NCBI GenBank assembly: GCA_003427395.1
Contig: BFEA01000525.1
Coordinates: forward strand, 970,760 to 993,341
From: Chara braunii
Taxonomy: Eukaryota > Streptophyta > Charophyceae > Charales > Characeae
Direction of reading: 5' to 3'
Length of the DNA: 22,582 nucleotides
The first letter of the stretch is position 1, and each line of letters starts with the position of its first letter. Shown here piece after piece: positions 1 to 10,041 of the stretch. Position numbers and translations under genes: made by a program. The notes under the pieces were generated by a model. That model was given only the letters and a program-made list of their open reading frames with translations, had not been told where the DNA came from and did no database searches.

Positions 1-3
1 AGG

Positions 4-115
4 GATGATGTCACAAGTGTAAAGCACGCTCAGAGGGATCCTATGAAAAAAGCATGAACTTGGAGTGACAGCCCATGCCTCAACAGTGATGATGTCACAA
101 GTGTAAAGCACGCTC
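4..115. repeat. 28-bp direct repeat, two copies 84 bp apart
   Basis: Positions 4-31 and 88-115 carry the same 28-base sequence beginning GATGATGTCACAAGTG. The offset is 84 bp. The window starts only three bases before the first copy, so this may be the edge of a longer tandem array. No coding role is visible. Confidence 0.85.
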
Positions 116-1281
116 GAGAGCCATGTGTCAAACAATCCGCACAACAGCCCACGTCTCGATCAACGTGCATGTACGGGATAAGGTCCCGGATTCGATCACG
201 CACGGTGATCAAATCAGGCAAGGTGATTAGATCACATTCGGAGAACTGATCAAGCATGGTCTAAGAGTAACCATGTGCACAGGAAGGGGCCTAGACATTC
301 TTGTGAATGCACCTGCACATGAACCAAGACGGAATCCTGGTCACTTTTCGGGAGCGGTAAATGGGGATCTTGGCCTTCCAGCCCGAACGGGAAGACAGGG
401 GGCAGACATCGATTGAGAAGCAGATGAGTATGCATCTGGTCAGCATCCTGAGATGCATGCCCTTATCAAGTGGATGAAGGAATAAAAACAAGTGCACGGA
501 AGGGATAATGTAGGTCGGCTGAGAGAAATTGTGAGTGAGGTATGAGCGAGGATGAGAGAACACGAGTGAGTAAAGAAGCTCGTGAAGGAATGAACGGAGG
601 GAAAAGACTGTGCGCGCGGTACTGGGAAGAGTCATGCGAGTAGCAGATTGGAGAGCGCACTAGCGAAGAGAAGGCCAGCAGGCACAGACGGGAGATGGTG
701 AGAAAGCGTGCGAGTTGAGAGTCAGATCGCCAACACTGGGTAGTGAGCGTGGAGCAGCGAACAGTGCTCGAGCAAGGGGAAAGCTTGCATGGCCTATTGG
801 GGCAGGGATAAGTGAGCAAAGCAGGGCGCGCAACGGAAGGAACTGCATCCTAGTGCGGGGAGTGGATCAAAGATCCACAGGAGTTGGATCCTATGCCAGC
901 TTGCGAGTGATCAAGAAGATCAAGAGTGTGCGTTAGCGGGAAGATGTGAACGCACACGGAACAGATCATGCAGTGAAATCAAGTCGTGGACAGGAAATCG
1001 AGAAGAGCACACTACCGCTCGCAAGTGCACTGGACGAGCTCGCCCCGCTGATCACACAAAGACACAAGAAGGTGTGCACACACACGCACGCACCTGCTGC
1101 GCAAGGAAACGTGAACCTGGATGGTAGCCCGTTGTTGTTCTCATGCGTGGAAGATGCGCAGGGGCGGTGGTCAATGGGGGCGTACCTTTCCTTGTTCTAG
1201 CGGAAGAATCATCAAACAAGCTCAGTGGGTCTTACAGACACAAAGAGAGAATAGAAGAGAACAAATCCCGTTTCGTGATTT
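116..1281. other. unassigned non-coding stretch
   Basis: I see no convincing gene here. Open frames are short (under 120 codons), overlap on both strands and show no recognisable motif. A small perfect hairpin (arms GTGGATC and GATCCAC, 3-nt loop) lies at about 862-878. The stretch could be LTR/U5 or old repeat DNA belonging to the minus-strand element further right, but no boundary could be found. Confidence 0.5.
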
Positions 1282-1332
1282 TGCTGGAGATTCATTCAGA
1301 GAGTGCATAAAAGACTGAATGAATCTCCAGCA
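1282..1332. repeat. perfect 17-bp inverted repeat (hairpin)
   Basis: The left arm 1282-1298 (TGCTGGAGATTCATTCA) and right arm 1316-1332 are exact reverse complements, separated by a 17-nt spacer at 1299-1315. There is no T-run after the right arm, so it is not an obvious terminator. It could be a relic of a small foldback transposon or a structured RNA. Only the symmetry is certain. Confidence 0.85.
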
Positions 1333-1571
1333 GCGGACTGAACAGTCCGTAGACTCAGATACTCAGGCGCGGACTGAGCAGTTAGTGAACTGGATTGACT
1401 CTGTGGCAAACTGCTGATTCAAGATCTAGGTCCGCAGCTGAGGCAAACAACAGACTCAGGATGACACAGATTACAACCATCATGCAAACTCAGAGCTCGA
1501 GATCCACTATCCTGCAAACTCTGGCCAGTGACAGGGGAAACAAGAGGAGATCTGTTGGCACTCAGACACAA
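1333..1571. other. unassigned stretch between two inverted repeats
   Basis: This stretch is non-coding as far as I can see. The words ACTCAG and AAACTC recur several times, giving it a weak repetitive look. They recur again at about 2220-2310, which suggests that both stretches belong to one degenerate repeat. Confidence 0.4.
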
Positions 1572-1682
1572 ACTACCTTCACCCGAATAGAACGCCCGGT
1601 CATTATAGCTGCATTTGGCCCAACTTTCAGTCCAGATGCAGCAATAATGACAGGGCGTTCTCTTCGAATGAAGACGGTAGTC
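1572..1682. repeat. imperfect ~50-bp foldback (MITE-like or miRNA-precursor-like)
   Basis: The arm at about 1572-1618 and the arm at about 1631-1682 are reverse complements. The inner 35 bp pair with four mismatches, the outer part pairs after small gaps, and the terminal loop is short (about 12-14 nt). Because of the symmetry, both strands translate into near-identical short peptides here (for example MTGRSLR on plus and MTGRSIR on minus). Those peptides are a by-product of the palindrome and not evidence of a gene. No target-site duplication was seen at the ends. Confidence 0.75.
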
Positions 1683-2937
1683 CTAGTTCTGGCAACTTTC
1701 TGTGTGATCAGAGACTTTGATGTGATGGAATTGATAGTAACAGAATGACAGTCTCGTCGACGTTGTTCATTTTGTCTCTTATTTTGTGGTTCCTTCACTC
1801 TTCATTTTGGCTTGTCAGTATTAACCTTGTCGTTTGCAGGTTGCGGGAGCCATGGAACAGTCGTCCCGTGGGTGACAGACACAGGGCGAAATTCAGGGCC
1901 GGCAGATCCCTTCCCCCGGTCGACACCGTACAGGCTCTAGACTTAGACTACTTGGACTGGTACCCGCCTAGACCTAGCCTACAACTACTGGGCCTCTAAA
2001 AATGCCAACTTTGTCTTCTTCTGCTTGGCATCGAGTACCCGACACATCTACCTGTACTTGGTGTGGTACCGGCCTACCTGCTAATTTAGTGTTTTTCAGC
2101 TGCTTTAAGTGTCGCGGGCCTCTTTCCCCGCCACTTGAGTGTTTTCCTCGCTGCAACCCTCAGACAAGCACTCAGACAGGCACGCAGATCAGCAAGCATG
2201 CCCACACACAGACTTAGAAAAACTCAGCAACAAGGGGGAAACTCAGCAAGGCATGCATTCCGTTGGCAAAACTCAGAAATCAGCTGTGTGTCTCAGTCTG
2301 TGTTTGGCAGGTCCTTACATGTGAGTAAAGTCGACCACTTTTCGCAGAGGTACGCTAACTCTGAGCGACGTGTCGAGTCCTTATCCATCAGTCAAATGCC
2401 TCCTGGGAAGTCTGTCTGTCCGGGTTCAACCTCCTGATGAGTCGGTGAAAGTCTGAGACGACACAGTCTGGCACAGTCATGCTTTTTTTTTAGCGTATAG
2501 CAAATATTGCAATCAGACTCGCTTTCTTTTCACCTTGCATGCATACAAACAGATGGCATTCCACACTGGCGCTGGGCGCCCACACAAAGCTGAGAGATAG
2601 TCAAGGCGAGGACACAGTTCAGATACAAACTCGCTCCATTTTAACTATGGCGCCTGAGCGCTTATACATCCCTCTTCACCTCAACTGTTCACACGCGCTT
2701 CACATTGGATCTCCCTGGATATCCCACACACACACACTCAGTACCGAACACACACACACACTGAACTCTGTCTCTAGCTACAGCGGCTAAGGTCGCCCAA
2801 CCTCTACTGGCTATGGATACTCTATCTCCCGTCAGCCCATTTCAACCTCATCTGCAGACCACCTCGCACAAGACGCTATGGCAGCGCTTCCGCATGGCTC
2901 ACACAACGAATGAATGAATGGCTGGATGCTGCCTCTT
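1683..2937. other. unassigned stretch with CA microsatellites
   Basis: No gene can be supported. There are CA repeats at about 2725-2737 and 2749-2761. A nine-base T run lies at about 2483-2491. A frame at 1745-1999 ends in a compositionally plain peptide that I do not recognise. If the minus-strand element's 3' LTR is long, this stretch would be its R/U5, but I found no left LTR edge and no second copy to align it with. Confidence 0.4.
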
Positions 2938-3454
2938 GATTTATACTTCTGTAGGTCGTTGGTCTGCCCTTTTCCACCGAGCCCATGGTGCACACAGTCC
3001 CTCATGGTACTTGCTGACTGTACAAAGTGAGGCTGGGACTGGGTACCACTGACTAAGCGAAGTTGGACTCACCACTTGCCCACTTGCCTCTGGTCTGCTG
3101 TGAGTAACGTGAGAAAAACTTGAAAGGCCACTTCCAGACCCTCCGGAAGTTTGTGGACTTGGCCTTTCGGGACTGTACCAGCGCTTGACCTTTCAGACTG
3201 TAACAGCTACGACCTTGACCTTTCAAAATTGCTACAGCTACGACTTCTACACAGCTATGACCCCTACTTGACAGACCTACAGATCGAACCCCTAAAGCTA
3301 CACAGACCTACGACAGAGAACAGACAACTACCAAAACACAGGTCACGGGTTCAAACACACAGGGGTCGACTCGATACTGTACACGGGTGTGGTAAGGTCT
3401 AGAGATCAAGCCCTGGGATCTGCAGCTGCTACTGCTAAGGTGAAAATCGTTTCA
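2900..3454 (-). mobile_element. putative 3' LTR (U3 part) of the minus-strand gypsy element
   Basis: Read on the minus strand, the inferred LTR opens with TGAAACG directly after a purine tract (3462-3455), which itself lies shortly after the ancestral pol stop (3495-3493). Internally there are degenerate tandem units of about 26-30 bp around 3161-3245 (recurring GACCTTTC and CAGCTACGA), typical of U3 enhancers, and a TATA box at 2945-2938. The left edge is not determined. The coordinate 2900 only marks the end of the part that I can argue is U3. No matching 5' LTR was found on the other side of the element. Confidence 0.5.
2938..2945 (-). promoter_or_regulatory. putative TATA box of the minus-strand element's 3' LTR
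   Basis: The minus strand reads TATAAATC here, about 510 nt inside the inferred LTR start at 3454. That spacing suits a U3 promoter of a gypsy element. Nothing resembling the inverted repeat around the TATA boxes of the plus-strand LTRs is present. The assignment depends on the LTR start being correct. Confidence 0.45.
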
Positions 3455-3462
3455 CTCCCGCC
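3455..3462 (-). promoter_or_regulatory. polypurine tract, minus-strand element
   Basis: The minus strand reads GGCGGGAG immediately before TG. It lies between the end of pol and the inferred 3' LTR, where plus-strand DNA priming happens in LTR retrotransposons. It is short and contains one pyrimidine, so it is a plausible but not strong tract. Confidence 0.5.
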
Positions 3463-3492
3463 AGCCTAAATTTGAGGTCCCCCGAGAATAGT

Positions 3493-5029
3493 TCAGTCCA
3501 AGGTTGGACCTTTACGTTTCTTATCTCTCTCATAGGCTCGAACTATATCGGGAGCGGTCTCAAGAAGTTCTGTTCATGTAAACCAGCGGTCATCCTCTGG
3601 TTCCTGAAAATCGAACTTGACCTTATACTGTTTCTGTGGACGACCTCTACCTCCTGTTTTAAAGACATCTTCACCTACGATGCCGTCAATGTCGTACCTT
3701 CCATCCATGTCCGGAGGAATCATGGATCTTCGTGATGGAAACTGTTGACTTGTGGTACAGGGCAACAACTTTGACGCATGAAAAATTGGGTGGGTGTGGA
3801 GGTGTGCTGGAATCTCTATGGTGTAGGGCGGTCCATCCTCTCCGCCCTTGACTTCCAAGACAGGCCACAGTCCTCTATACGCAGGTAACAGTTTCTGCGA
3901 GATGTTTTCCTCATGAGCAAACTCTTTTGACTTAACCCAGACTAAGTCGCCAACTTGGAACTGCAATGGACGACGATGCTTATTGGCTTGCTCTATCATT
4001 CTATGTTGGTCCTTCCTGAGGTTCTCTACTACAGTAGCAGTCTCTTTTTCATGCTGTATTGCAGACTCCCTAGTTTCGGGTGGTAGCCTCTGAATCTGAT
4101 CCCGGTTGAGTCCCTCAAACGGTCTACGCGGTCTAAAGGACTTATGCACTTCGTTGGGAGTGCGACAAGTGGCTAAATGCATGTTGTTATTATAGGCACT
4201 GGCTACCTTTGGGATCATCTCATCCCAGTTGACTTGGTCGGGTCTAATGTACATTCTCAAAACTTGCTGCAGGACTTCATTCATTTGTTCAATTTTATCG
4301 TTGGTCTCTGGATGACGGCCAGAGGACATTAGCAACTTAGAGTCGTAGACTCTCATCAACTCCTGCCAGTTCTGACTAGTGAACCTGGTATCTCTGTCAC
4401 CAACTATAGGCAGCGGCAGACCATGTTCACTGACCCAATGATCGAGAAATTTCTTTATTACTAAATTTGTACGTGCCTCAGAAGGCAAAGGAACAAACAC
4501 TACATACTTACTAAATCTATCAACTATAACCATGACTTGGCTCTTGCCATGCCTACTCCTGACCTTTGCATCCATAAATTCAATGGACACAAAGTCTCCG
4601 GATCCGTCGGGAATTGGCAAGGGTCTGAGAAAACAAAGAGGGACTTGCGTAGTGGTTTTATCTCGCTGACACACCTTGCAACTGCGTACATGCTCTATGC
4701 AGTTGGCCTTCATGCCAGGCCACGTATATGCACGAACTAGGTTAGCCATTGTCTTTTGCCAACCAAAGTGTCCCTCTGTATCATAGCATTCCCCTAAGAT
4801 CGCACTACGGATCTCTTCACTGTTGGGAACGCATAAGCAGTCAGCTACATTAGTCTTCTCGAATGATAATTGTTTTGTAGTGCGGTAGTCTGGCTCAGAT
4901 TTTGAAGACTCCTTACCTCTCTTGAGGAGATTACTATAAATAGGGTCCTGTGCATAGGCTTCCTTAACTTTCTGCTGCAGGTCTTGCCCTATATCCAAAT
5001 AGTGAACTATCGCTCCAAAGTAATCAGCT
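3493..5029 (-). pseudogene. Ty3/gypsy pol: integrase and chromodomain-like C-terminus (minus element)
   Basis: This part of Pol inserts the cDNA into chromosomes. It is read continuously on the minus strand down to a TGA at 3576-3574. The same frame runs on for 26 more codons to a natural-looking stop at 3495-3493, so the TGA is an internal break and the ancestral end was 3493. The integrase zinc-binding region keeps GHFGWQKT and CKVCQRDK, but the first ligand His is Tyr (codon 4785-4783). The catalytic core keeps all three acids: Asp in EFMDAKV, Asp in VGDRDTRF, Glu in KIEQMNEV. A HPIFHASKLLP block follows. The tail from YDIDGIVGE to DDRWFT resembles a chromodomain, which in chromoviruses steers insertion towards marked chromatin. 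Family assignment is firm; activity is unlikely given the breaks. Confidence 0.9.
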
Positions 5030-5450
5030 CTCCTACTTAGAGCGTTCGCAACTACATTATGCTTCCCTTTAACTAGCTTGAGCTCGAAGTCAAACTGATC
5101 TATTTCAGCGGCCCACCTAGTAAGCTTAGGTGTCATCTTGGCCTGCGTCTTCAACCACCTCAACGTCTCGTGGTCTGAATATACCTTGAAGTGCCTCCCA
5201 AGCAAGTAGTGCTTCAAGTGGTTTAGTGCTTGCCTGAGAGCGTAGAGTTCCCTCTCATAGGTGGATGTTGCTACCTTCTTTGAAAACATCCTAGCAGACA
5301 TGAACTCTACGGGTCTATAGCCATTGTCATCGTCTTATTGTAAGACAACACCTATGCCATACTGACTCGCGCCAGTAGTAACAACGAAAGGCGGGGACGG
5401 ATCGGCTACCTTGAGGACTACATATTCTATCAAAGCCCGCTTCAACTTCT
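5030..5450 (-). pseudogene. Ty3/gypsy pol: RNase H domain (minus element)
   Basis: RNase H degrades the RNA template during reverse transcription. The minus-strand reading shows the start of the domain (FVVTTGASQYGIGVVLQ), then an in-frame TAA at 5337-5335, then the rest, including TYERELYAL, YSDHETLRWL and HNVVANALSRR. Two kinds of damage are visible. A small frameshift at about 5450 separates it from the RT frame. In the last motif the usual catalytic Asp (ADALSR in the family) is Asn, codon 5046-5044. The downstream frame is then open for 575 codons from 5301. I infer a dead enzyme. Confidence 0.85.
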
Positions 5451-6497
5451 TCAAGGCTGACAATCTTTGTCCCACTTCCAGATTGCTTCTTTCTTTAGCA
5501 ACCTGCAAAGGGGTGCAGCGATGGTGGAAAAGTTCCTTACGAACTTCCTATAGTAGTTGGCTAAGCCTAGAAATGACCGCAACTCTGTCAACGTGTGGGG
5601 CGTCGGCCAATCTCTAATCGTTGCTATCTTAGTGTCCTCAGGTTTGATACCATCTCCGCCTAAGACGTGGCCCAAGTAGAAAACTTGCGTCTTGGCCCAC
5701 TCACACTTCTTCGCGTTAATCTTTAAGTTAGCTTCCCTCAACTTCTCCAAGACCTGCCTCAGATGACCCTTATGCTCCTGGAGGGTCTTACTAAAGACTA
5801 GGATGTCATCTAAGTACACCACTACAAACCGATCTAACCACGGTCTAAACAAATCATTCATACAACGCTGAAATGTAGCTGGCGCGTTCGTTAGTCCAAA
5901 AGGCATTACTGTAAATTCATAGTGCCCATATCTGGTCCTGAATGCCGTCTTGTGTTGATCATCAGGATGGACTTCTATCTGATGATAGCCTGACTTCAAG
6001 TCTATCTTAGAGAAGTATTTGCAGCCCTGGACCCGATCTAACAGATCATCTATACGGGGCAGTGGTTCTGCATTCTTCACCGTGATGGCGTTAAGACCGC
6101 TATAGTCAATACACATTCTTTGTTATCCCTCTTTCTTGGGGACGAACAAAACAGGCACTCCAAAAGGAGATGAACCAGGCCTAATCCAACCCTTTTCCAG
6201 GAGCTCGTCTAACTGCTTTCGCACCTCCTCTAACTCCCTTGGGGGCATTCTGTAGATAGCTCCCTTAGGAGTTCTACTACCTGGCTCTATCTCAATACAA
6301 TGCTGGATGGGCCACTGCACTACCCCTGTCAGCGGCTTAGCTAAGTTTGTATACTCTTCCAGCAGCTTGGCAATAACTGGGTTAATGGGTTTCTCTTCCT
6401 TAGGCTCGGTGACAGGCCTAACATAGGCTACGGAAACCTGTTCTTCTAATTGCTCCTTTCTCACTAGCCGCGCGAATGCAGGAGCACTGAGGCACAA
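5451..6497 (-). pseudogene. Ty3/gypsy pol: reverse transcriptase (minus element)
   Basis: The polymerase copies element RNA into cDNA. On the minus strand the frame begins with a linker and an RT N-terminus (KPLTGVVQWPIQHCIEIE, then KGWIRPGSSPFGVPVLFV). It hits an in-frame TAA at 6125-6123 and continues with [39 protein letters not shown], the catalytic YLDD (5816-5805), the thumb, and SFLGLANYYRKFV. All core RT motifs are present and the YLDD is intact. The single stop after KKEG and the frameshift at about 5450 break it. Protease upstream is in a different frame. The motif order PR-RT-RH-IN identifies Ty3/gypsy rather than copia. Confidence 0.92.
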
Positions 6498-7084
6498 TGT
6501 GCTAAGGTATTATCTACCCCCGACACATGAAACAGGCGAGCAGTCTTAACTTCGCCTGATGGGCTAGGGAGTCTACACTCGTGCTCTCTCAAGTGGAGTG
6601 TGGCTCCTGCTGCCTCTCCCCAGTCCATTCCTAGGGCTATGTCAAATGGGAGGCTATCTTTTATGAGGATAGTCAGGGAATGGAGAACTCTTTGTACCTT
6701 CCCATCCTTCTCTAGGCGAAAGTACGCCTGGACTCCCTCTACATATTCATCGACTCGCATAATGCGATTGTCTGCGACGATGCTGACTATAGGGTCTTCT
6801 AACTTCTGGACCTTTAGATTCAACTTTAACTTTTGTAGCGCTTTCCTACTAATATAGTTGCGAGTTGCCCCACTATCTATAAGGGCCCCTACTCGTCCTC
6901 TAAAAATCTCTACATCTACTAACACTAGTTGTCCTTTCGCATTTTTATTCATCTTGGCCCAGACAGGCATTCTCTCCTTCAATTCTTTTGCCACGCCTAT
7001 GAGGGAAGTGCCTAGAGAGACCCTTACACAAGCAGTCTCTGGACAACTTTCTAGGCACTGGCCAGCAACCTCTGCCATAGACAC
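6464..7084 (-). pseudogene. Ty3/gypsy pol: aspartic protease region (minus element)
   Basis: The retroviral-type protease cuts Gag-Pol. The minus-strand frame of 206 codons contains the active-site motif LIDSGATRNYISRKAL (Asp-Ser-Gly) and a later FDIALGMDWGEAAGA block, the usual second half of the fold. Its frame differs from both the zinc-knuckle frame upstream and the RT frame downstream, so at least one indel at about 6465-6497 separates it from RT. The first 60 residues (ESCPETACVRVSLGTSL) are a linker that I do not recognise. Confidence 0.85.
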
Positions 7085-7707
7085 ATGTGGTTTGAGAGTT
7101 TCTGTGTGGTGTGCGCACTCTTCTCCACATGGTCTAGGGGTAAGGGCAGTTGTGACCCCTACTAGCGGTTGCCTTTTGCTTCATGTGCAGCATAAACCTC
7201 TCAATATTTGGGGCAGTATTTTATAATGTGCCCCAGATCACCACAATAAATGCATTGATCCTGGTCTATTCTCTTCTGCCATAGTTTCTGATCTAGGCAC
7301 AAATCTTCCCAGGGTTTGCCTTGTGACCAGCCAGGGTGCCATCCACCCCTCCTGGGAGGTGATCGACCGGAATGCGGACGATTTGGCGGGGGACCTTGAC
7401 CCTTACTTCCCTCTTGGCGGTCTCCTCTGCCGCCAACCCCCTGAGCGCCCTGTCCTCGACCACCAGAGGCCCGACCCCCTTGGCCCCGGCCTCCTCTTCC
7501 TTGCTGCTTCCCTCCAGCTGCGATAGCAGCATAAGTCCTCCCCAGGCTCACACCACTGTCATCCTCTCCGAGGCCCCACTCTATCTGACTATAAGGGACC
7601 TCCTCCATACCACCCTCATCAAATGTAAGGATCAAGCGATCTTTGCCCTTAACCTAACTCGAGATGGTACGACCCTTCCACTTGTTCCCCTTATCAAGGT
7701 CCTTATG
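7085..7707 (-). pseudogene. Ty3/gypsy gag: RGG-rich and zinc-knuckle nucleocapsid part (minus element)
   Basis: This is the RNA-packaging end of Gag. A frame ending at 7201 has a Gly-Arg-rich stretch (repeated GRG/RGG, about 7380-7530) followed by a perfect CCHC knuckle, CIYCGDLGHIIKYC, at 7254-7213. Upstream in the same frame are stops at 7710-7708 and 7656-7654, so it is cut off from the capsid part. After CPKY the frame ends at 7201. A neighbouring frame continues with IERFMLHMKQ, pointing to a further indel before the protease. Gly/Arg-rich plus knuckle is standard for a nucleocapsid. Confidence 0.85.
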
Positions 7708-8357
7708 CTAGAAAGTGGAAACCGGCATGGATTGTGCCTCAAATGCTACCACTTCCCTACTCTGGGTATCGTAGGTCATGGAAGACTGCCTACCCTTTTC
7801 AAAGAAGTGCCCGCGCAAAGGCTCGGGCATGGCACAATAGAATAGGTGGACCAATTGGGTGTCAATGACCCCATGGTCAGGGACAACAATCAACTCATCC
7901 ATAACGCTCTTGAGTGCCCTAGCACTCTACATTGACGGGAATGGATGGTCTGCAGTTTGTCAGAGTCTCTAACACTTCGTGTGACGTCTGCGAACCGCTC
8001 ACGCAATAACTTAAAGAAGTCACTCAGGGGGGTGATCAGGGAATAGGCAACCATATCATTCTCGCATTTAGCAGCATGGGCAAGTGACCTGGCGAAGCTA
8101 GCTGCTTCGTCTCTAAGGGCATGGAAAGCGATGAGGACATGTTCCTCAGGGGCTGTCTTCTGCAGATGAACATAAGAGTTCAAGTTTGCCTCCCAATTAT
8201 CGAAGTTCTCCTCCTCCTTCCTGCTGCAGGATTCAGGAAACTTCACCTTAACTGGTTGTCTACGGGGGCGAACTTCCTCTTCCCTTGGAGCAGCAAGTTT
8301 GGCACCTTCTATTGCGCCTGAACAAAATTGCTCCGTGTTCTCTAGCCTCGCCTTCAT
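7708..8357 (-). pseudogene. Ty3/gypsy gag: capsid (retrotransposon gag domain), minus element
   Basis: Gag capsid forms the intracellular particle. The minus-strand reading has KVKFPESCSRKEEENFDNWEANLNSYV, then DEAASFARSLAH, then FKLLRERFADVTRSVRDSDKLQ, which fits the retrotransposon Gag capsid family (W near the start, then a conserved RERF-like segment). At about 7900-7925 the frame changes by an indel and the protein carries on with MDELIVVPDHGVIDTQLVHLFYCAMPE. An in-frame TAA at 8360-8358 separates it from the coiled-coil part. One frameshift and two stops lie inside or beside this piece. Confidence 0.82.
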
Positions 8358-9121
8358 TTATGAGTCCACGCGCATCATCATTTCGCGGGCGAATTCTCTA
8401 AACCCCAGCCGTATGGATCGCAGTGCTACATCCTGGCCCCTTACAAACTGATACTGCTCTTCATGGGCCCTCGCCAGGAGCTCTATATTCCTGGCCATAA
8501 CCTCCATCTTTCCCTGCCACTCCGGTTGCGCCTCCATCTACGCCCTTTGCTCCTTCGCTACCTCCAACTCGTTTACTGCCTTACTCACCTCCTCCATTCT
8601 TTTCTTCTCCCTGGTCAACGCAACTTCCACTCCAACTTCTTATCCTCCTCTATGGTCTGACGTTTTAAAGGATCCTCTTCTGCTTCTAACTCCTGAATTA
8701 TCGCCTCCTGTTCTGCCCTGGAGACATATAGCATCGCTTCTTCGTCTTCCCCGAGGGACAGATTAGCAACCAACTCTGGAATCTTCCTCTCCATCCATGG
8801 GTCCTCCTTCTTTCTGCCACTAGTCTCCCCTCTCTCTCTTGTGACCGTTCTGACTAAAGGGACTTCTACCTCTACTTCCTCCTCCACTTCTTCTTCTTCT
8901 ACTCCCTTTAGCTTTTCTTCTTCTTCTCTTTGCAGCTTCTCCATCTCCTCCTGCAACTTTTTTTTCTTCGCCCCCTGCTCCTCCAGTAAGGCCAACTTCT
9001 TGGCCTGCTTAATCAACTTCTTGGCCTTCTTCTCTTTTCTCTCTTTCAGGACGGCGGCGACTTGCTCTTCTTGAGCCTTAGTGTACGGGGTGGTGCTCTT
9101 ACCGCTACGCAGGTCAACCAT
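8358..9121 (-). pseudogene. Ty3/gypsy gag: N-terminal charged coiled-coil (minus element)
   Basis: I start Gag at the ATG 9121-9119 (MVDLRSGKSTTPYTKAQEEQ) rather than at the in-frame codon further up (9154), because the protein takes on family-like character from there. The segment is extremely rich in Lys and Glu (KERKEKKAKKLIKQAKKLALLEEQ, then a Glu/Val run), with the opposite strand showing long CTT/CTC tracts. A stop at 8617-8615 marks a one-base indel. The neighbouring frame continues the same coiled coil, with one TAG at 8540-8538 and TAA at 8360-8358. The coiled coil probably mediates Gag multimerisation (inference). Confidence 0.8.
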
Positions 9122-9237
9122 GGTGTTAGATGTACAACCGAGTGACAGTTCCACTCCTCACCACTTAGACCTCCATCCCCTGACTAACTTAAATGACTGA
9201 CTGACTCTTCTAAGGACCACAAAGCCTTACCCTTCGA

Positions 9238-9252
9238 TCCAGCCAAGTTACC
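9238..9252 (-). promoter_or_regulatory. PBS-like site of the minus-strand element (weak)
   Basis: The minus strand reads TGGTAACTTGGCTGG about 120 nt before the gag ATG. Primer-binding sites begin TGG because tRNAs end CCA, and the distance suits. The site is not an iMet-type match, and the base pair preceding it is not CA, so no LTR end can be confirmed. I keep it as a candidate only. Confidence 0.35.
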
Positions 9253-9933
9253 ACGGTCGACGGAAGCTTTCGCTGCCACTGTCCTTTACAAACCGGACCC
9301 ATATGCCCTGCACCTGCGGTCAATCCCACTTTGCTTTCTCTCCGGTTCAGGACCCTATCAACTAGGGTCTCTACCCTCGACCTATTACTAAGCTTTTACT
9401 ACAGGACTTCAACGCTGATCAGGAGGCATTTAAGGAGATCCCCCATAACTCCTCAGGAATTGTTTAACGTCGCAAACAGAACGACGCGATCAACAAGTCC
9501 TCTCAACACTTAGACAGCTGGTTGTGCAGCCCACAACTCGGATTTTGGGCCTACCATGCCACACTAAGCAGCCCGCCGGTCTGTACCGGTCCTTGGGAGG
9601 GTTTGTCCTCCGGGTCAGTCAACCGTTAGACACAACCTTTAGCCCTACTGAGCCTGTGTGGGTTTGGTCAGCACAGCTCTATGACCACATTCACGGAGTT
9701 CCACTCAATGCAGAAAGAAGAGACAGACAGGCTCAGTAAGTACCATAGGGTGAGCGCACATCCATAGGACGAGGGGATAGGTTGAAGGCTTGGCGAGAGT
9801 ATACCAACTCCAACTTGGTCAATTTCGTGGTCAATAGCTCCTGTCAACGCCCTGGTCAACACCTCGATCAATGCTAGTCAACGTCTCGGTTAACTTTTCG
9901 GTCAACGCTGGTCTATGTCCTGGTCAACTCCTC
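9253..9933. other. unassigned stretch upstream of the minus-strand element
   Basis: The 5' LTR of the minus-strand element should lie here, but I found no similarity to the inferred 3' LTR left of 3454. No gene is visible. From about 9800 the words GGTCAA and GTCAAC begin to recur irregularly, grading into the minisatellite that follows. Confidence 0.45.
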
Positions 9934-10041
9934 GGTCAACGCTGGTAAACGCCCCGGTTAACGCTGGTAAACTCCCGGTCAACGTTGGTAAACTCCCGGT
10001 CAACGTTGGTAAACACCCTGGTCAACGTTGGTAAACACCCT
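9934..10041. repeat. 21-22 bp minisatellite (GGTCAACGYTGGTAAAC-type), about five copies
   Basis: Tandem units begin with GGTCAACG or GGTTAACG, followed by TTGGTAAAC or CTGGTAAAC and a CCC-containing tail, with starts at about 9934, 9956, 9977, 9998 and 10020. The last two units are identical. Degenerate copies of the GGTCAACG word extend left to about 9800, so the array decays leftwards. Confidence 0.85.

Noticed and set aside
946-1318. Short plus-strand frames as host exons
   Set aside because: They are under 90 codons, overlap in different frames, and lack domain similarity or a convincing splice context.
1562-1798. Peptide-coding frame through the foldback
   Set aside because: Near-identical peptides on both strands are a direct result of the inverted repeat.
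2434-2450. CTGATGAG followed by GAAA, resembling a hammerhead ribozyme core
   Set aside because: Only six bases separate the two boxes, so stem II cannot form properly, and there is no U-H cleavage site closing a stem after GAAA. Probably chance, although plant LTR elements with hammerheads do exist.
8841-9074. Ser/Phe-rich plus-strand frame
   Set aside because: It is the antisense shadow of the Lys/Glu coiled coil of the minus-strand gag.
9230-9252. TTCGATCC...CCA resembling the 3' end of a tRNA
   Set aside because: The T-stem does not pair and the acceptor spacing before CCA is too short; treated only as a weak PBS candidate.
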